A program made the translations under genes and the position numbers. The notes beneath the pieces were generated by a model. The model worked only from the letters and a program-made list of their open reading frames with translations. It was not told where the DNA came from and did not search any database. From Nymphalis io (lineage: Eukaryota; Arthropoda; Insecta; Lepidoptera; Nymphalidae), in assembly GCF_905147045.1 (NCBI RefSeq), contig NC_065910.1:2976001-3040000 (forward strand): DNA of 64,000 nt. Direction: 5' to 3'. This document shows, in pieces, positions 1 through 9,538 of the stretch (position 1 is the stretch's first letter; each line of letters opens with the position of its first letter).

Positions 1-78
1 TGTCCGTTACCGTCTTCGAGTTCCTGCCATATATTGTGTGTTTTCTCCCTTTCTAATCTCGAGAGATCTATTGTACAT
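1..78 (-). CDS. Mctp: Mctp exon, distal part of C2B (cut by window edge)
   Basis: The minus strand reads tttttag at 85-79, a clean acceptor, then a frame that completes the split Arg left by the exon ending at 2254 and continues CTIDLSRLEREKTHNIWQEL and on to the window edge. In MCTP proteins this is the segment after the DDFxGR loop of C2B, ending in the acidic turn before the last strands. The exon holds 25 full codons plus 2 bases and runs off the left end. C2C and the two C-terminal membrane segments of the family are not in the window. Phase 2 entry matches its neighbour exactly. Confidence 0.9.
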
Positions 79-358
79 CTAAAAATAGAACACATAACAT
101 TACACTCCTGATCCCGATGATCTGCGGAATTGACCGAAAAAGTACAAAAAATCATCGAAAATCAGGCTACATATATATAAATAACCAACCATTTAAATCC
201 TTCTATTTGTATTTCATATAATAAAGTCATTGAATACACGAGGTGCGGTCCGCTTATAAGCCGTAAAGCGAATAGTTTGTCCGCGAAATATTCGGGTGTT
301 CACTATTTATCTTTCGGAATACGTAAAAAACAATTGTCTAAATTGTGATAATATACTC

Positions 359-481
359 CGTAACCGTAACAGCCTGTGAATGTCCCACTGCTGGGCTAAA
401 GGCCTCCTCTCCTCATTTTGAGGAGAAGGTTTGGAGCTTATTCCACCACGCTGCTCCAATGCGGGTTGGTGGAATGCGGGT
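359..481 (-). repeat. SINE-B copy, 5'-truncated, with 13-bp target duplication
   Basis: The sequence reads on the minus strand into the SINE-B tail: gcattggagcagcgtggtgg, a CT-rich fold-back, cagcagtgggacattcacaggctg, then ttacggttacgg. The tRNA head is missing. It is flanked by a perfect direct repeat TGATAATATACTC at 346-358 and 482-494, which marks a discrete retroposition event. Confidence 0.9.
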
Positions 482-1170
482 TGATAATATACTCAGATCG
501 CAATTATACAATAAATTATCCTGTAATATGTGTACCTTTTATAATCCCTGGTCTTATACAATCAATTGATATTATCAATACAGACGAAATTTAAAGCATC
601 AATTTATTTTCAATGCTTACGTTACGTTTGTATGTATCGACTAATAAACGGGTACGGTTAACAAAACAAAGCATGTTGAAATGGTGGCTAAATAATTTAT
701 TTTGCTTTTAATTCCAATGGGACTCTCGGCATTATATAACAAATGTATTCTTATTTTGACTTTAAGAATCTATCTTTTAAACATTATATGGTTTATATTA
801 TAAAGCTGGAGAGTTAGTGTGATTGAACGTGGTTATCTTAGGAATTACGTCTTATTTGAATAATTCCATTTGACATTTAATAGTCTGTTTATTGATGAAA
901 GTTATAGACTATATAACTTTACGCTACGACTCTTAAGAAGATGAGTAGTAATAATAAACTTTAAGCTATCTAGCAAACTTTACGAAACAGGTGCGTACGA
1001 GCCAAAAATAATGCAAATAAAATGGGGTACAGCTAGAAAAATAATAATATATTTTATTATTTTTTATTAAAATAATTTTGTAATAAATATCCAAAACAAT
1101 ATGTATTAAAATAAATAAAAACATAGTTTCGTTAATTAAATAAATATATTTTTCTTATTATAATAATAAT

Positions 1171-1457
1171 ACTGGTGGTAGGGCTTTGTGCAAGCTCGTC
1201 TGGGTAAGTACCACCCACTCATCAGATATTCTACCGCAAAACAGCAATACTTGATATTGTTGTGTTCCGGTTTGAAGGGTGAGTGAGCCAGTGTAATTAC
1301 AGGCACAAGGGACATAAAATCTTAGTTCCCAAGGTTGGTGGCGCATTGGCTATAAGTGATGGTTGACATTTCTTACAATGCCAATGTCTAAGGGCGTTTG
1401 GTGACCACTTACCATCAGGTGGCCCATATGCTCGTCCTTCCTATTCTATAAAAAAAC
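1171..1457 (+). repeat. SINE-A copy, full length
   Basis: Full-length member starting ACTGGTGGTAGGGCTTTGTGC and ending CCTATTCTATAAAAAAA. It includes the ACCACTTACCATCAGGTGG hairpin about 50 bases before the A tail. Open frames across it are shadows: the same peptide recurs at every copy. The family name is mine. Confidence 0.9.
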
Positions 1458-1908
1458 AAAATATAACAACGAATGTAGATACTACTATAGAGTAAAGTGC
1501 GGCGGTTGAGAGGCATGAAGGAGAGCGCTAAGCCGTAAGCATACGGCCGTCAAATAATGCCAGTAGATGTTTCATAGCAAAAATACTACTGATTCATTAT
1601 CGTTTTATTACTTAATACAGCTATGAATATTTGTTTACAAATGAAACACGTGCAGATAATTTGTTCATATATAATATTATGAAGTATGCAATTAGTTTTA
1701 AATTATACATCGCGTACACCGTTCTATTTAATATTATCGTTAGACTTTGTTCATCACGTTACATAATGTTTGCAGGCTTTTAGTTCCAGTAGCGGTAAAG
1801 CGTCTAGTACAAACTAAACTAAGCTAAATTTCATTCGTAAATAATTCTGTGATCGTTAATTTATTAATTTATAATATTTCAACAACTTTGAGTTATGATG
1901 ATAATAGA

Positions 1909-2045
1909 GACGAGATGGCCCTGTGACCGATGATCGCGGGTTCAAGGGATACATCGTGAGTAAACCTGTATGTGTCCAAGTTCACTAGAGTGAACACATT
2001 GATACACACGTGGGAACAGTTTCCCACATGTGTATCCATGTGCTC
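1909..2045 (+). repeat. Degraded SINE-B with a palindrome
   Basis: A tRNA-like head remnant (gagatggccctgtgaccgatg, then gcgggttcaa as B box) is followed by the SINE-B motif catcgtgagtaaacctgtatg. The body ends in a 16-bp hairpin (2001-2016 against 2021-2036, one mismatch, four-base loop). A perfect palindrome TTCACTAGAGTGAA lies at 1981-1994. Confidence 0.7.
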
Positions 2046-2253
2046 CCTTCAAAAGCAGACAAGCGTTATATCAAGAATAAATTCTAATTCCTTATATAAA
2101 AATAATTAGTGAAAGTACTACAAGCAGTTTGACTTAACAAAAAGATTCGTTTTTTTAAAGATTTTCCCTGCAATCGTGCATACTTGAATAAAGTTTACTT
2201 TCATCGAAAATACATAATATTTAGAGTATCTCACTTATGTACTAAGTTCTTAC

Positions 2254-2412
2254 CTTCCTAAAAAATCGTCCTTAGTCTGTTTATCTTTATCCCATACTGT
2301 TACTTCTAAGATTTGTTCCTGGTCATCATATAGGTGGAGATCGAATTGTTCCAACCACGATGGGTGGAGAGTCTTCCATACTACCTTACTTTTATATTTT
2401 TCATTACCTAAT
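2254..2412 (-). CDS. Mctp: Mctp exon, core of C2B
   Basis: This exon is the clearest family match in the window. After the split Arg it reads LGNEKYKSKVVWKTLHPSW, then LEQFDLHLYDDQEQ, then ILEVTVWDKDKQTKDDFLG. That is strand 3 to calcium-binding loop 3 of the second C2 domain in MCTP proteins. The loop-3 aspartates (WDKDK...DD) that bind calcium in the family are present. The acceptor is ttttttcag at 2413 and the donor AG|GTAAGA at 2253, giving 159 bases, phase 2 in and phase 2 out. Neighbouring exons supply the exact missing bases on both sides. MCTPs are ER-anchored C2 proteins linked to presynaptic and membrane-contact functions in animals (family knowledge). Confidence 0.95.
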
Positions 2413-2520
2413 CTGAAAAAAACAATAATTAAAATATATGATACCGAAAATTTTTTTGGGCTCGGTACAAACTTGGATAAAGCTCGTTCGCGTATTATCA
2501 CAGAGGTTAATGTAGATTTG

Positions 2521-2790
2521 TTTTTTTTTTATTAAGTAATCGGACGGGCAAATTTGCCACCTGATGTTAAGTGGTCCCCACCGTCTATAGACATTAACCA
2601 ACCTGTACATCGGAAATGCGCCACCAACCTCGGGAACCAAGATGTTATGTCCCTTGTACCTGTTAGACTGGCTCATTCACCCTTCAAACCGTTACACAAC
2701 AATACTAAGCATTGCTGTTTAGCGGTAGAACATCTGATGAGTGGGTAGTATCTACCCAGACGGGCATATACAAAGCCCTACTACCACCAA
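2521..2790 (-). repeat. SINE-A copy inside a 418-bp Mctp intron
   Basis: Poly-T at 2521, then the reversed hairpin motif (cacctgatgttaagtgg), ending in caaagccctactaccacca. It fills about two thirds of the short intron between the C2B exons and stops 40 bases before the donor side of exon 2831-2982. Confidence 0.85.
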
Positions 2791-2830
2791 GTAATCTACC
2801 TAAATTATTTTATATATTACCTATTATTAC

Positions 2831-2982
2831 CTAAATTTACAATAAGGGTCGCTTGACCTGGTGTCCAGGTCCATTGCTGGCAGGTTTTTCGCTTCAACTA
2901 GAACTATTGTCACCACGGAACTCCATATCTGCGCCTTAAGTCTCTTGTTCACGTCGCTTAGCCTCGTGTTTTTTAACAAATA
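2831..2982 (-). CDS. Mctp: Mctp exon, linker and start of C2B
   Basis: The minus strand shows attgcag|TAT and TTTAG|GTAATA. The 152-base exon reads YLLKNTRLSDVNKRLKAQIW, then SSVVTIVLVEAKNLPAMDLD, then TRSSDPYCKF plus two bases of Arg. This is the canonical MCTP linker (NKRLKxQIWSSVVTIVL) followed by strand 1 and calcium-binding loop 1 of C2B, with MDxD and SDPY present. Phase 0 entry lets it join directly to the C2A exon ending at 34792, giving the continuous family sequence, or to the alternative exon ending at 4309. This common downstream exon anchors the isoform interpretation. Confidence 0.95.
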
Positions 2983-4308
2983 CTGCAATTAAGAATTAAT
3001 TATTATTTTTATTATTAATTCACATAAATCACCACACCACCCGGTTGAGATAATAGTTTACTGTTGTTTAATACTGTTTTGTTGCCTGTAATATTGTTAT
3101 GACTTTCGACTTTCGATCACGGATTGGTTCATGCTTCCAAAATGCTTGAGACAATATTTTTTTTTAAATTCAATGACCGCTCTGACAAAAATTGTTTTTG
3201 TTATATTTTAAAGTATCTTTATATACAGCAACACAAAAAATTATATTTTATCTTCTGTTATTAAAAAATAATTCCACGTCGATTGAATTTGAACCCTTGA
3301 TATATGACCCACGTTTTGATTAAATCCAACTTATGATAAAAAGGCAAGGCTTTCCAAATACGATACGAATTGGTTCAAATTGGTTCAAATGGCGATGACT
3401 GATCTGTACTCGTGAACCTTCTTACAAATTTGTAACACAAACCAAACCAACAAAAAATACCATGAAATAATTGAATACAGTAAACATACGCCGTGATATA
3501 ATTGCAACGCTGTCTGAGGCTGCATTAATTGCGATAATTATCAAATGTTAATGACTCGAACACACCGGTGTAAGGAAGCGGAAACAAAGCGATCGCTATG
3601 TGATATTTCTTATATAACGGCAGCCCCAAAAATATTAAGCGAAACACGTATATACAATGGAGCGAAAACAATCGCAGAGGTTTATTAGCCGTAAGGTTGT
3701 ATATATTGGCTCAATATTTTCGCTTCGCTTATTCGCACAAGTGTATTCAATCTTTATAACACTAACTGTCTCCCCATTAGAATAAGTTAATGAGATTGGT
3801 TAGTAAAACACGAATCTGTTATATTTGTATTTTATGATAAAAAAAAGTATTTATACAAAACAATCGTATTAAAAAACAAAATAATTACATCAGGCATCAT
3901 TTTATATATTTATTTTTAACATTAGTTTTATAGTATAAGTAAAAAAACGCACGTTAATATTTCAACTCTAAGATTTCGTAAGTTTGTAAGTGATGTGCTT
4001 GTTACGATGTTATATTTGACGCACAGATTGACAACACAAAAATCCTAAATAAAAATTGTGACATTTGTTTAACTAAGTAACATAGAAGCTTCAATAAATA
4101 TAACATCATTATACATTTTATAAAGTAAATGAAATTTCACACAATTAGTCTTTATATAAAATATTAAAGCCATGTTTGGATTTATAAGCACAAGGATACC
4201 ATTCTGTGATTACCACTAAACTCGATTCTACACATTGAGTTATCATACAAGCACAAAGATCGCGTCCATATAGTCATGCAACCACCACCCAAGATATGAT
4301 AAAAATAC
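2983..4308 (-). other. Mctp intron between alternative exon and C2B exon
   Basis: A 1.3-kb AT-rich intronic stretch with poly-T and poly-A tracts. A short direct repeat (ttggttcaaa twice near 3371-3390) is the only structure seen. No repeat family or further exon is recognised. Confidence 0.7.
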
Positions 4309-4456
4309 CCTATGAATTCTATCGCCTTTGCTTTTAAGTCTTGGAAATCGGTTGCCAATTCTTTCTATCAGATCTGAACAGGAATTGATGGCTGTTGAAA
4401 TGTCGAGTGTATGTCCTGGAGGTAAGCTGCCGGCACGAGGTCTTATTTCTGTACTT
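4309..4456 (-). CDS. Mctp: Mctp alternative/cassette exon 2 (before C2B)
   Basis: A strong acceptor tttttaacag|A at 4457 and a donor CATAGG|GTATTT at 4308 bound 148 bases. The first base completes the split Arg left by the exon ending at 7341. The frame then reads STEIRPRAGSLPPGHTLDIS, TAINSCSDLIERIGNRFPRL and KSKGDRIHR, ending in phase 0, which is what the C2B exon at 2982 needs. It is not a recognised domain: low-complexity Ser/Pro, then an amphipathic segment and a basic end. It lies between the C2A and C2B exons, so it is used either in an N-terminally alternative isoform or as a cassette. The other two frames hit stops. Confidence 0.75.
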
Positions 4457-4983
4457 CTGTTAAAAATAAAAAAATAGTTGATCAAAAATATGAATAATTA
4501 TTTGTTGTAAATTTCATGTTTCATCAAACAAATGTATTGATGATTCGTCCATAATTATTCTTATATTGTTTCTTAAATATTGTATTTTTTTAATTTTATA
4601 AAACAGATAACAATAAAAAAATCAAAACTATTAATAAAATTGTTCCCAAGTCTGTTTTTTTAAAACGTCTATTATTTAATACTGGTGCAATCTCAAACTT
4701 GATTTAGAAGTTAATATATTTAATAAATTAAATATTTTTAGATGAAATGCATGAAATATTTCGTGGTAGTGAACGCGGCCAACTGCAGCGTTAGGACGTT
4801 ACAAAATTGGCTATTACATATAACGTGCGTTAATTATGAAATATGTTAGTTAAGTATTCATTTATGCAGTAACTGAGATATAATTTCTCAGAAGCAATTG
4901 AAAATTACAAGCAGTTCACTTAATTTACGATAAAAGGCCAACTTTTTTAAATAAAACTGTAAGAAAAATATTGTAATAACAAT

Positions 4984-5152
4984 AATTACAGGCACAAGAG
5001 ACATAAAATCTTAGTTTCCCAAGGTTGGTGGCGCATTGGATATGTAAGCGATGGTTGACATTTCTTACAAAGCCAATGTCTAAGGGCGTTGGTGAGCACT
5101 TACCATCAGGTGGTCCATATGCTCGTCCGCCTTCCTATTCTATAAAAAAAAA
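4984..5152 (+). repeat. SINE-A, 3' half
   Basis: Begins in the middle of the family consensus (taattacaggcacaag) and ends cctattctataaaaaaaaa. The 5' half is absent, as expected from incomplete reverse transcription. Confidence 0.85.
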
Positions 5153-6085
5153 TTGATTTGTGTAACTAACAAGTTATTATGAAACGTATTAATAAGTGCA
5201 TTCTCACAATAATTATATAATAAGAATGATTTGTATCTAAATAGAACTTGATATAATTTTTTTTAAATTTTTAATTGAATATGATGTAATATAAAATGAG
5301 GCAATTATTGTCAAAATTTCATATGTTCATTGTCTTTTTTGATTGTTTGTTATTAAATACTAAAATATTAAAAATAAAGTACTTCGTTGTTATAACAATG
5401 AAATTAAAAAAAAAGTCAATTATAATTTAAATTTTGGAATCCATTATTAACAATAGAAAAATTGGTAGTAATTAAAGAAACTAAAAGTCACAGATAAAAA
5501 GGTATAAATTGAACGCATTTCTGGATAAACATTGATATCATAATATCTATAAATACTAAGCGATTTTATATTTTTACATAGAGATAATAGCATTATTTAT
5601 GTAAATTAGATTAAACTATATTTAGTCAGATAGATATACATATATATAGTCTAGTAATTTTAGTAAAGTTTGTATGGTGATACTTTTGTTTAAAACAGCT
5701 TAAAGAGTGTGTATATCTTTGTAGTTCGTATAAACGTTAGATTCAAAATCTCCCTTTTTTAATTAGATTGTTATAAAATAATTGACTTATAAATAAATTA
5801 ACCGCGAAATTATTCAGTCCCGTCTTTATAATTTTAAAATCTTGATGTTGAAAGAAAAAATATATTTATGGTTGTGTGTGTGTTGTGTGTTTGATATTGT
5901 TACACGTGCAAGTTACATTTTTGCATCAGTTTACGGCTTTGTCTTTTTTATTTTAGAAAAACGCTTCACGCTAAAAAACTTAGGTTATTAAGCACTTTTA
6001 AGTTTAATTGAAATTGTTTTATCTGGCGTTCAGTCGATTTCTATTCTATGACTACATACGATATATTTATAACATTTGTGAAATT

Positions 6086-6393
6086 GGCCGAGATGTGGTA
6101 AGAACGCGTGAATCTTAACCGATGATCGTGGGTTCAAACCCGGGCAAGCACCACTGAATTTTCATGTGCTTAATTTGTGATTATAATTCATCTCGTGCTT
6201 TACGGTGAAGGAAAACATCGTGAGGAAACCTGCATGTGTCTAATTTCACTGAAATTCTGCCACATGTGAATTCTACCAACCCGCATTGGAGCAGCGTGGT
6301 GGAATAAGCTCCAAACCTTCTCCTCAAAAAGAGGAGAGGAGGCCTTTAGCCCAGCAGTGGGACATTCACAGGCTGTTACGGTTACGGTTACGG
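6086..6393 (+). repeat. SINE-B copy, full length, 10-bp target duplication
   Basis: A complete reference copy. The tRNA-like head has an A-box region (ggccgagatgtggtaagaac) and B box (gggttcaaacccg). The body contains caccactgaattttcatgtg and gaaaacatcgtgaggaaacc. A CT/AG-rich fold-back precedes the tail cagcagtgggacattcacag and TTACGG repeats. The perfect direct repeat TTGTGAAATT lies at 6076-6085 and 6394-6403. Confidence 0.93.
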
Positions 6394-6697
6394 TTGTGAA
6401 ATTAATATCATTAATGCATACAAAAACGTTAAATATAATTCGTGAACACGCTGTATAAATTGCCAACGAAACACATCGCTAATGTTAATTTTGTGTAACA
6501 TATAGTCTTATCATATTTCAAGTGTTATATACATAATAATTTTGGTAATTTGAAAATGGTTAAATAAACAAACCAAAAGTATGAAAGTAGTGTTTTTGTG
6601 TTATGTTTTTACTTCTTACAAAATGAAATGAAATAATATCTTAAAAAAAAATAACTTTTATACATCGTTTGATTTATCCGGTAGTACTATTTTATTA

Positions 6698-6950
6698 TTT
6701 TTATAATATAGGTAGGCGAACGAGCATATATCCCACCTGATGGTAAGTAGTCACCAACGCCCATAGACATTGGCATTGTCAGAAATGTTAACCATCACTT
6801 ACACCGTCAACGAGCCGCCAACCTTGGGAATTAATACGTCATGTTCCTCGTTTCTGTAATTACACTGGTTCACTCACCCTTCAAAAGGGAACACAACAAT
6901 ATTAAGTACTGCTGTTTTGCGGCGAGCTTGCACAAAGCCCTACCACTAGT
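6698..6950 (-). repeat. SINE-A with internal deletion
   Basis: Runs from tataggtaggcgaacgagca to gcacaaagccctaccactag. It lacks the segment with the tatctgatgagtgggtggta motif near its 5' end. Confidence 0.85.
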
Positions 6951-7340
6951 AAAAGTAAAACTTTTAGAATAAAACTATCAAATATGTACTGATGGTCAGA
7001 TAGCTTTATTGTACTCTCGAGTTTTGAATAGATCAAGTCTTATTAAGTAGTTACAGAAATAAACAATTATAGCGCGATTCAAAATACAACTAGCGCCATC
7101 TAGTAAGGAAAAGAAAAAATAAAATAACAGTCGATATAATTCGGTTTGTTTTGAACAAAGTAAGCAATCAACCGTAGATTATTAGTACATTAAACGATCT
7201 TTAAACTTAAAAAGGATCTTAGAAGTTTATTGTGTCAGTTATATCGAAATTTATGTTGTATAATAACAGATAATATTTATGTTGACTTGACTTAGCTGCA
7301 ATCATATACATAAAAATACGGATAATACACATAAACTTAC

Positions 7341-7783
7341 CTTTCATCGCTTGAAGAGAGACAGGAAAAACAGGAATCGCTCGAACTATATAAATTAGAA
7401 TCAGCGTCTGCTGTTAGATTGGACGTGGACACACACCTTCGGTAAAGTACACCATTTTTTTCAATCGTCAGAAAATCCTTACATATTTGTTTCGGATCTA
7501 CATTTAAATTTGGTTCGTCGACTATTAAAGACGGTATACTGGAAGACCTTCGCTCAATTTCGCTCGATTCGATCGACGATATATCCACAATATCTTTGTC
7601 CAAAGAAATTTCATCCACAAAACTTCTTTCATCCGACAAATGGGACACGAACCTCGACAGCTTCGACTTTTCTATCCTTATTTGCACTTGATCTTGAAAA
7701 TCTTCAACGCGATCATGAATCTTAGCTTGTAATTTTATTAAACGATTTTTAAGCCTTTCCAATTTATTATCTTTATCCGACAT
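7341..7783 (-). CDS. Mctp: Mctp alternative first coding exon (or in-phase cassette)
   Basis: On the minus strand an ATG at 7783-7781 in context gttaccATG (A at -3) opens 147 codons plus two bases, ending GATGAAAG|GTAAGT at 7340. The protein starts MSDKDNKLERLKNRLIKLQA and has a heptad-like helical stretch (about residues 7-45), an acidic Ser-rich middle and a Ser/Cys-rich end (SSSDSCFSCLSSSDE). The split Arg is completed by the exon at 4456. An in-frame TAG at 7858-7856 lies upstream of the ATG. This suggests a separate promoter and a C2A-less isoform. A cag at 7825-7823 would instead allow phase-0 inclusion after the C2A exon, but its pyrimidine tract is poor. No known domain is recognised. 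Base composition is richer in GC than the flanks. Confidence 0.75.
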
Positions 7784-8110
7784 GGTAACTTCACTTGGCA
7801 CTACGTTTCGAACTAATTTTTCCTGTTTTAAACCATAAATCTTTGACCAGTTGTACTATTCTGTAGTAAATTCGAGACTAGACGGAGAACTCGATCGTGA
7901 AATAAATACAACATTTAAAAGATCGCAAGAAAATAGCGTATCTTCAATAATTTCCGATCGTCTCGAGCATCGAGTGTCGAATTTGTTTCTCCAGAATATA
8001 TCCGATCATACTGATGAATTCGACGTTACATACCGACGTTTCCAAGGAAATAAACAGTTAAGAATTAAACCTGCCGTATCTCAAAATCGTTTGACCTATA
8101 AATAAGCCGT
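7784..8110 (-). promoter_or_regulatory. Candidate 5' UTR / internal promoter of Mctp
   Basis: The stretch upstream of the alternative ATG is unusually CpG-rich for the window (many TCGA, CGATC and CGACG words) and free of interspersed repeats. It carries in-frame stops on the gene strand. An 84-codon open frame on the opposite strand lacks an ATG. I interpret it as leader or promoter DNA; no TATA or initiator can be fixed by eye. Confidence 0.4.
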
Positions 8111-8640
8111 TTCACACGATACGCTACACACGAAATAATTTATCTCAAACTATTTCTGGGTACAACCATTGTTTTAAAGTTTACGTTGAACATCTGTTTT
8201 TGTACTTCATAAGATTATTATTATCATATATTTTTACTGATGCAATGGTATTGCGTTGAATGTGATGAGTATTATGAAAGATCATTGAAACGTTGTTGTT
8301 ACGTGAAATTGTTGATAACATCATAAATAATAAGCGATGACTTCAGACTTTGAACATTTATTTTACTAACAAGTAGAAATATTCCTATTTTTACAGAATT
8401 CAATTTAATTAATATATAATATTTATCCGACATGTGATGACAAGGTTTATTTATAAGGACTATTTACAATTATAAATATAACTTTTCGTCCACGGCTTTA
8501 ACTGCATGTCAGAGGGCCCCTCTAACACGCAGTAGATATCCCCATTAAAATATCCTATGTCTTCCTTGGGCTTCATATAAAAATTCAACAAAATCGGTTC
8601 AGTGGCTTAGCTTTGAAAGCGTAACAGACATACATTAGTA

Positions 8641-9245
8641 ATAGTATTTTTTTTTTTATATGCCCCGGGATGGCAAATGACTCTACTCCACCTGATGGTA
8701 AGTGGTAGTAGAGTCCAAACGCGACGACGGCCAGTACAGTCGGGAAGAATGTTCTGTACTAGCCGTCCCCGCCTTGCCGGCCCGCAAGATGCCTCTTCAC
8801 GCCTCGTTTGAAGGAACCCGGGTTGTAAGAGGAGGGGAACACGTGAGCTGGTAAGGAATTCCATTCTTTGGTAGTGCGACAAAGAAAGGAGTTGCCAAAT
8901 TTCTTTGTGCGCGATGGAATTGATGTCACAGTTAGGCGGTGACATCGAGAACCAGCTCGCGTGGACTTAAGAAGGAAGGGGGAAGCAGGAATTAGAGAGA
9001 ATAATTCCTCAGAGCACTCGCCGTGATACAGACGATAGAAAGCGCTCAGTGCTGCTATCTCGCGACGCAATTGTAAAGGTTCAAGGGTGTTTGTGACCTT
9101 TACGTCGCCAATAATGCGTACTGCACGTCGCTGCAACCGGTCCAAGGCCTCAAATAGGTACTTAGCGGAGCCATCCCAAAGGTGCGAGCAATATTCAACG
9201 CAAGACCGTACCTGTGTTTTGTATAACAGGCACAGTAGCTTGTAG
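8641..9245 (-). mobile_element. CR1/Daphne-like LINE, 5'-truncated RT C-terminus
   Basis: The open frame at 8759-9145 reads MDRLQRRAVRIIGDVKVTNT, then LRREIAALSAFYRLYHGECS and later FLCRTTKEWNSLPAHVFPSS. This is the typical C-terminal tail of CR1/L2/Daphne-type reverse transcriptases of insects. The same frame extends upstream to about 9245 (RSCVEYCSHLWDGSAKYLFE). The 3' end holds a hairpin (gactctact...agtagagtc) around ACCACTTACCATCAGGTGG and ends CATATAAAAAAAAAAAA. The endonuclease and RT core are missing. The 5' edge is approximate; I found no clear target duplication. Confidence 0.8.
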
Positions 9246-9277
9246 CTTGGTATATTAAGTAGTGGTAATGTTCATAG

Positions 9278-9538
9278 TTTTTTTTCTTATAGAATAGGAA
9301 GGCGGTCGAGCATATGGGCCACCTGATGGTAAGTAGTCACCAACGCCTATAGACATTGACATTGTAAGAAATGTTACCCATCGCTTACATCACCAATGAG
9401 CCACCAACCTGTAATTACACTGGCTCACTCACCCTTCAAACCAGAATACAACAATACCAAGTACTGCTGTTTTGCGGTAGAATATCTGATGTGGGTAGTA
9501 CGTATCCAGACGAGCTTGCACAAAGCTCTACCACCAGT
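9278..9538 (-). repeat. SINE-A copy next to the CR1-like LINE
   Basis: Poly-T, then cttatagaataggaaggcgg through to caaagctctaccaccagtaa. It lies about 30 bases beyond the 5' end of the LINE fragment, in the same orientation. Confidence 0.88.

Larger units (their letters stand above)
79..2253 (-). other. Mctp intron, 2.2 kb
   Basis: AT-rich intron between the two C2B exons, with donor AG|GTAAGA at 2254/2253 and acceptor at 79. It contains one SINE-B fragment, one full SINE-A and one degraded SINE-B with a hairpin. I see nothing else in the remaining unique DNA. Confidence 0.85.
4457..7340 (-). other. Intron between the two alternative Mctp exons
   Basis: A 2.9-kb AT-rich interval holding a partial SINE-A (4984-5152), a full SINE-B (6086-6393) and a deleted SINE-A (6698-6950). 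A 16-bp near-palindrome ACTAGCGCCATCTAGT lies near 7088; see findings. Confidence 0.7.

Noticed and set aside
1158..1346. Recurring short open frames such as LRFYVPCACNYTGSLTLQTGTQQYQVLLF at many places
   Set aside because: The same peptide appears wherever a SINE-A lies in a given orientation. It is a shadow of the repeat and not a gene family.
6100..6140. tRNA-like A and B boxes suggesting tRNA genes (also at 12017-12097, 18200-18254, 35880-35936, 39850-39902, 60609-60680)
   Set aside because: Acceptor and anticodon stems do not close, and each is attached to a repeated non-tRNA body. These are SINE heads.
7837..8105. 84-codon open frame on the plus strand opposite the alternative Mctp leader (IFDQLYYSVVNSRLDGELD...)
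   Set aside because: It has no ATG, resembles no known family, and lies antisense to what looks like leader DNA of the alternative first exon. Its protein-like look probably follows from the CpG-rich composition.
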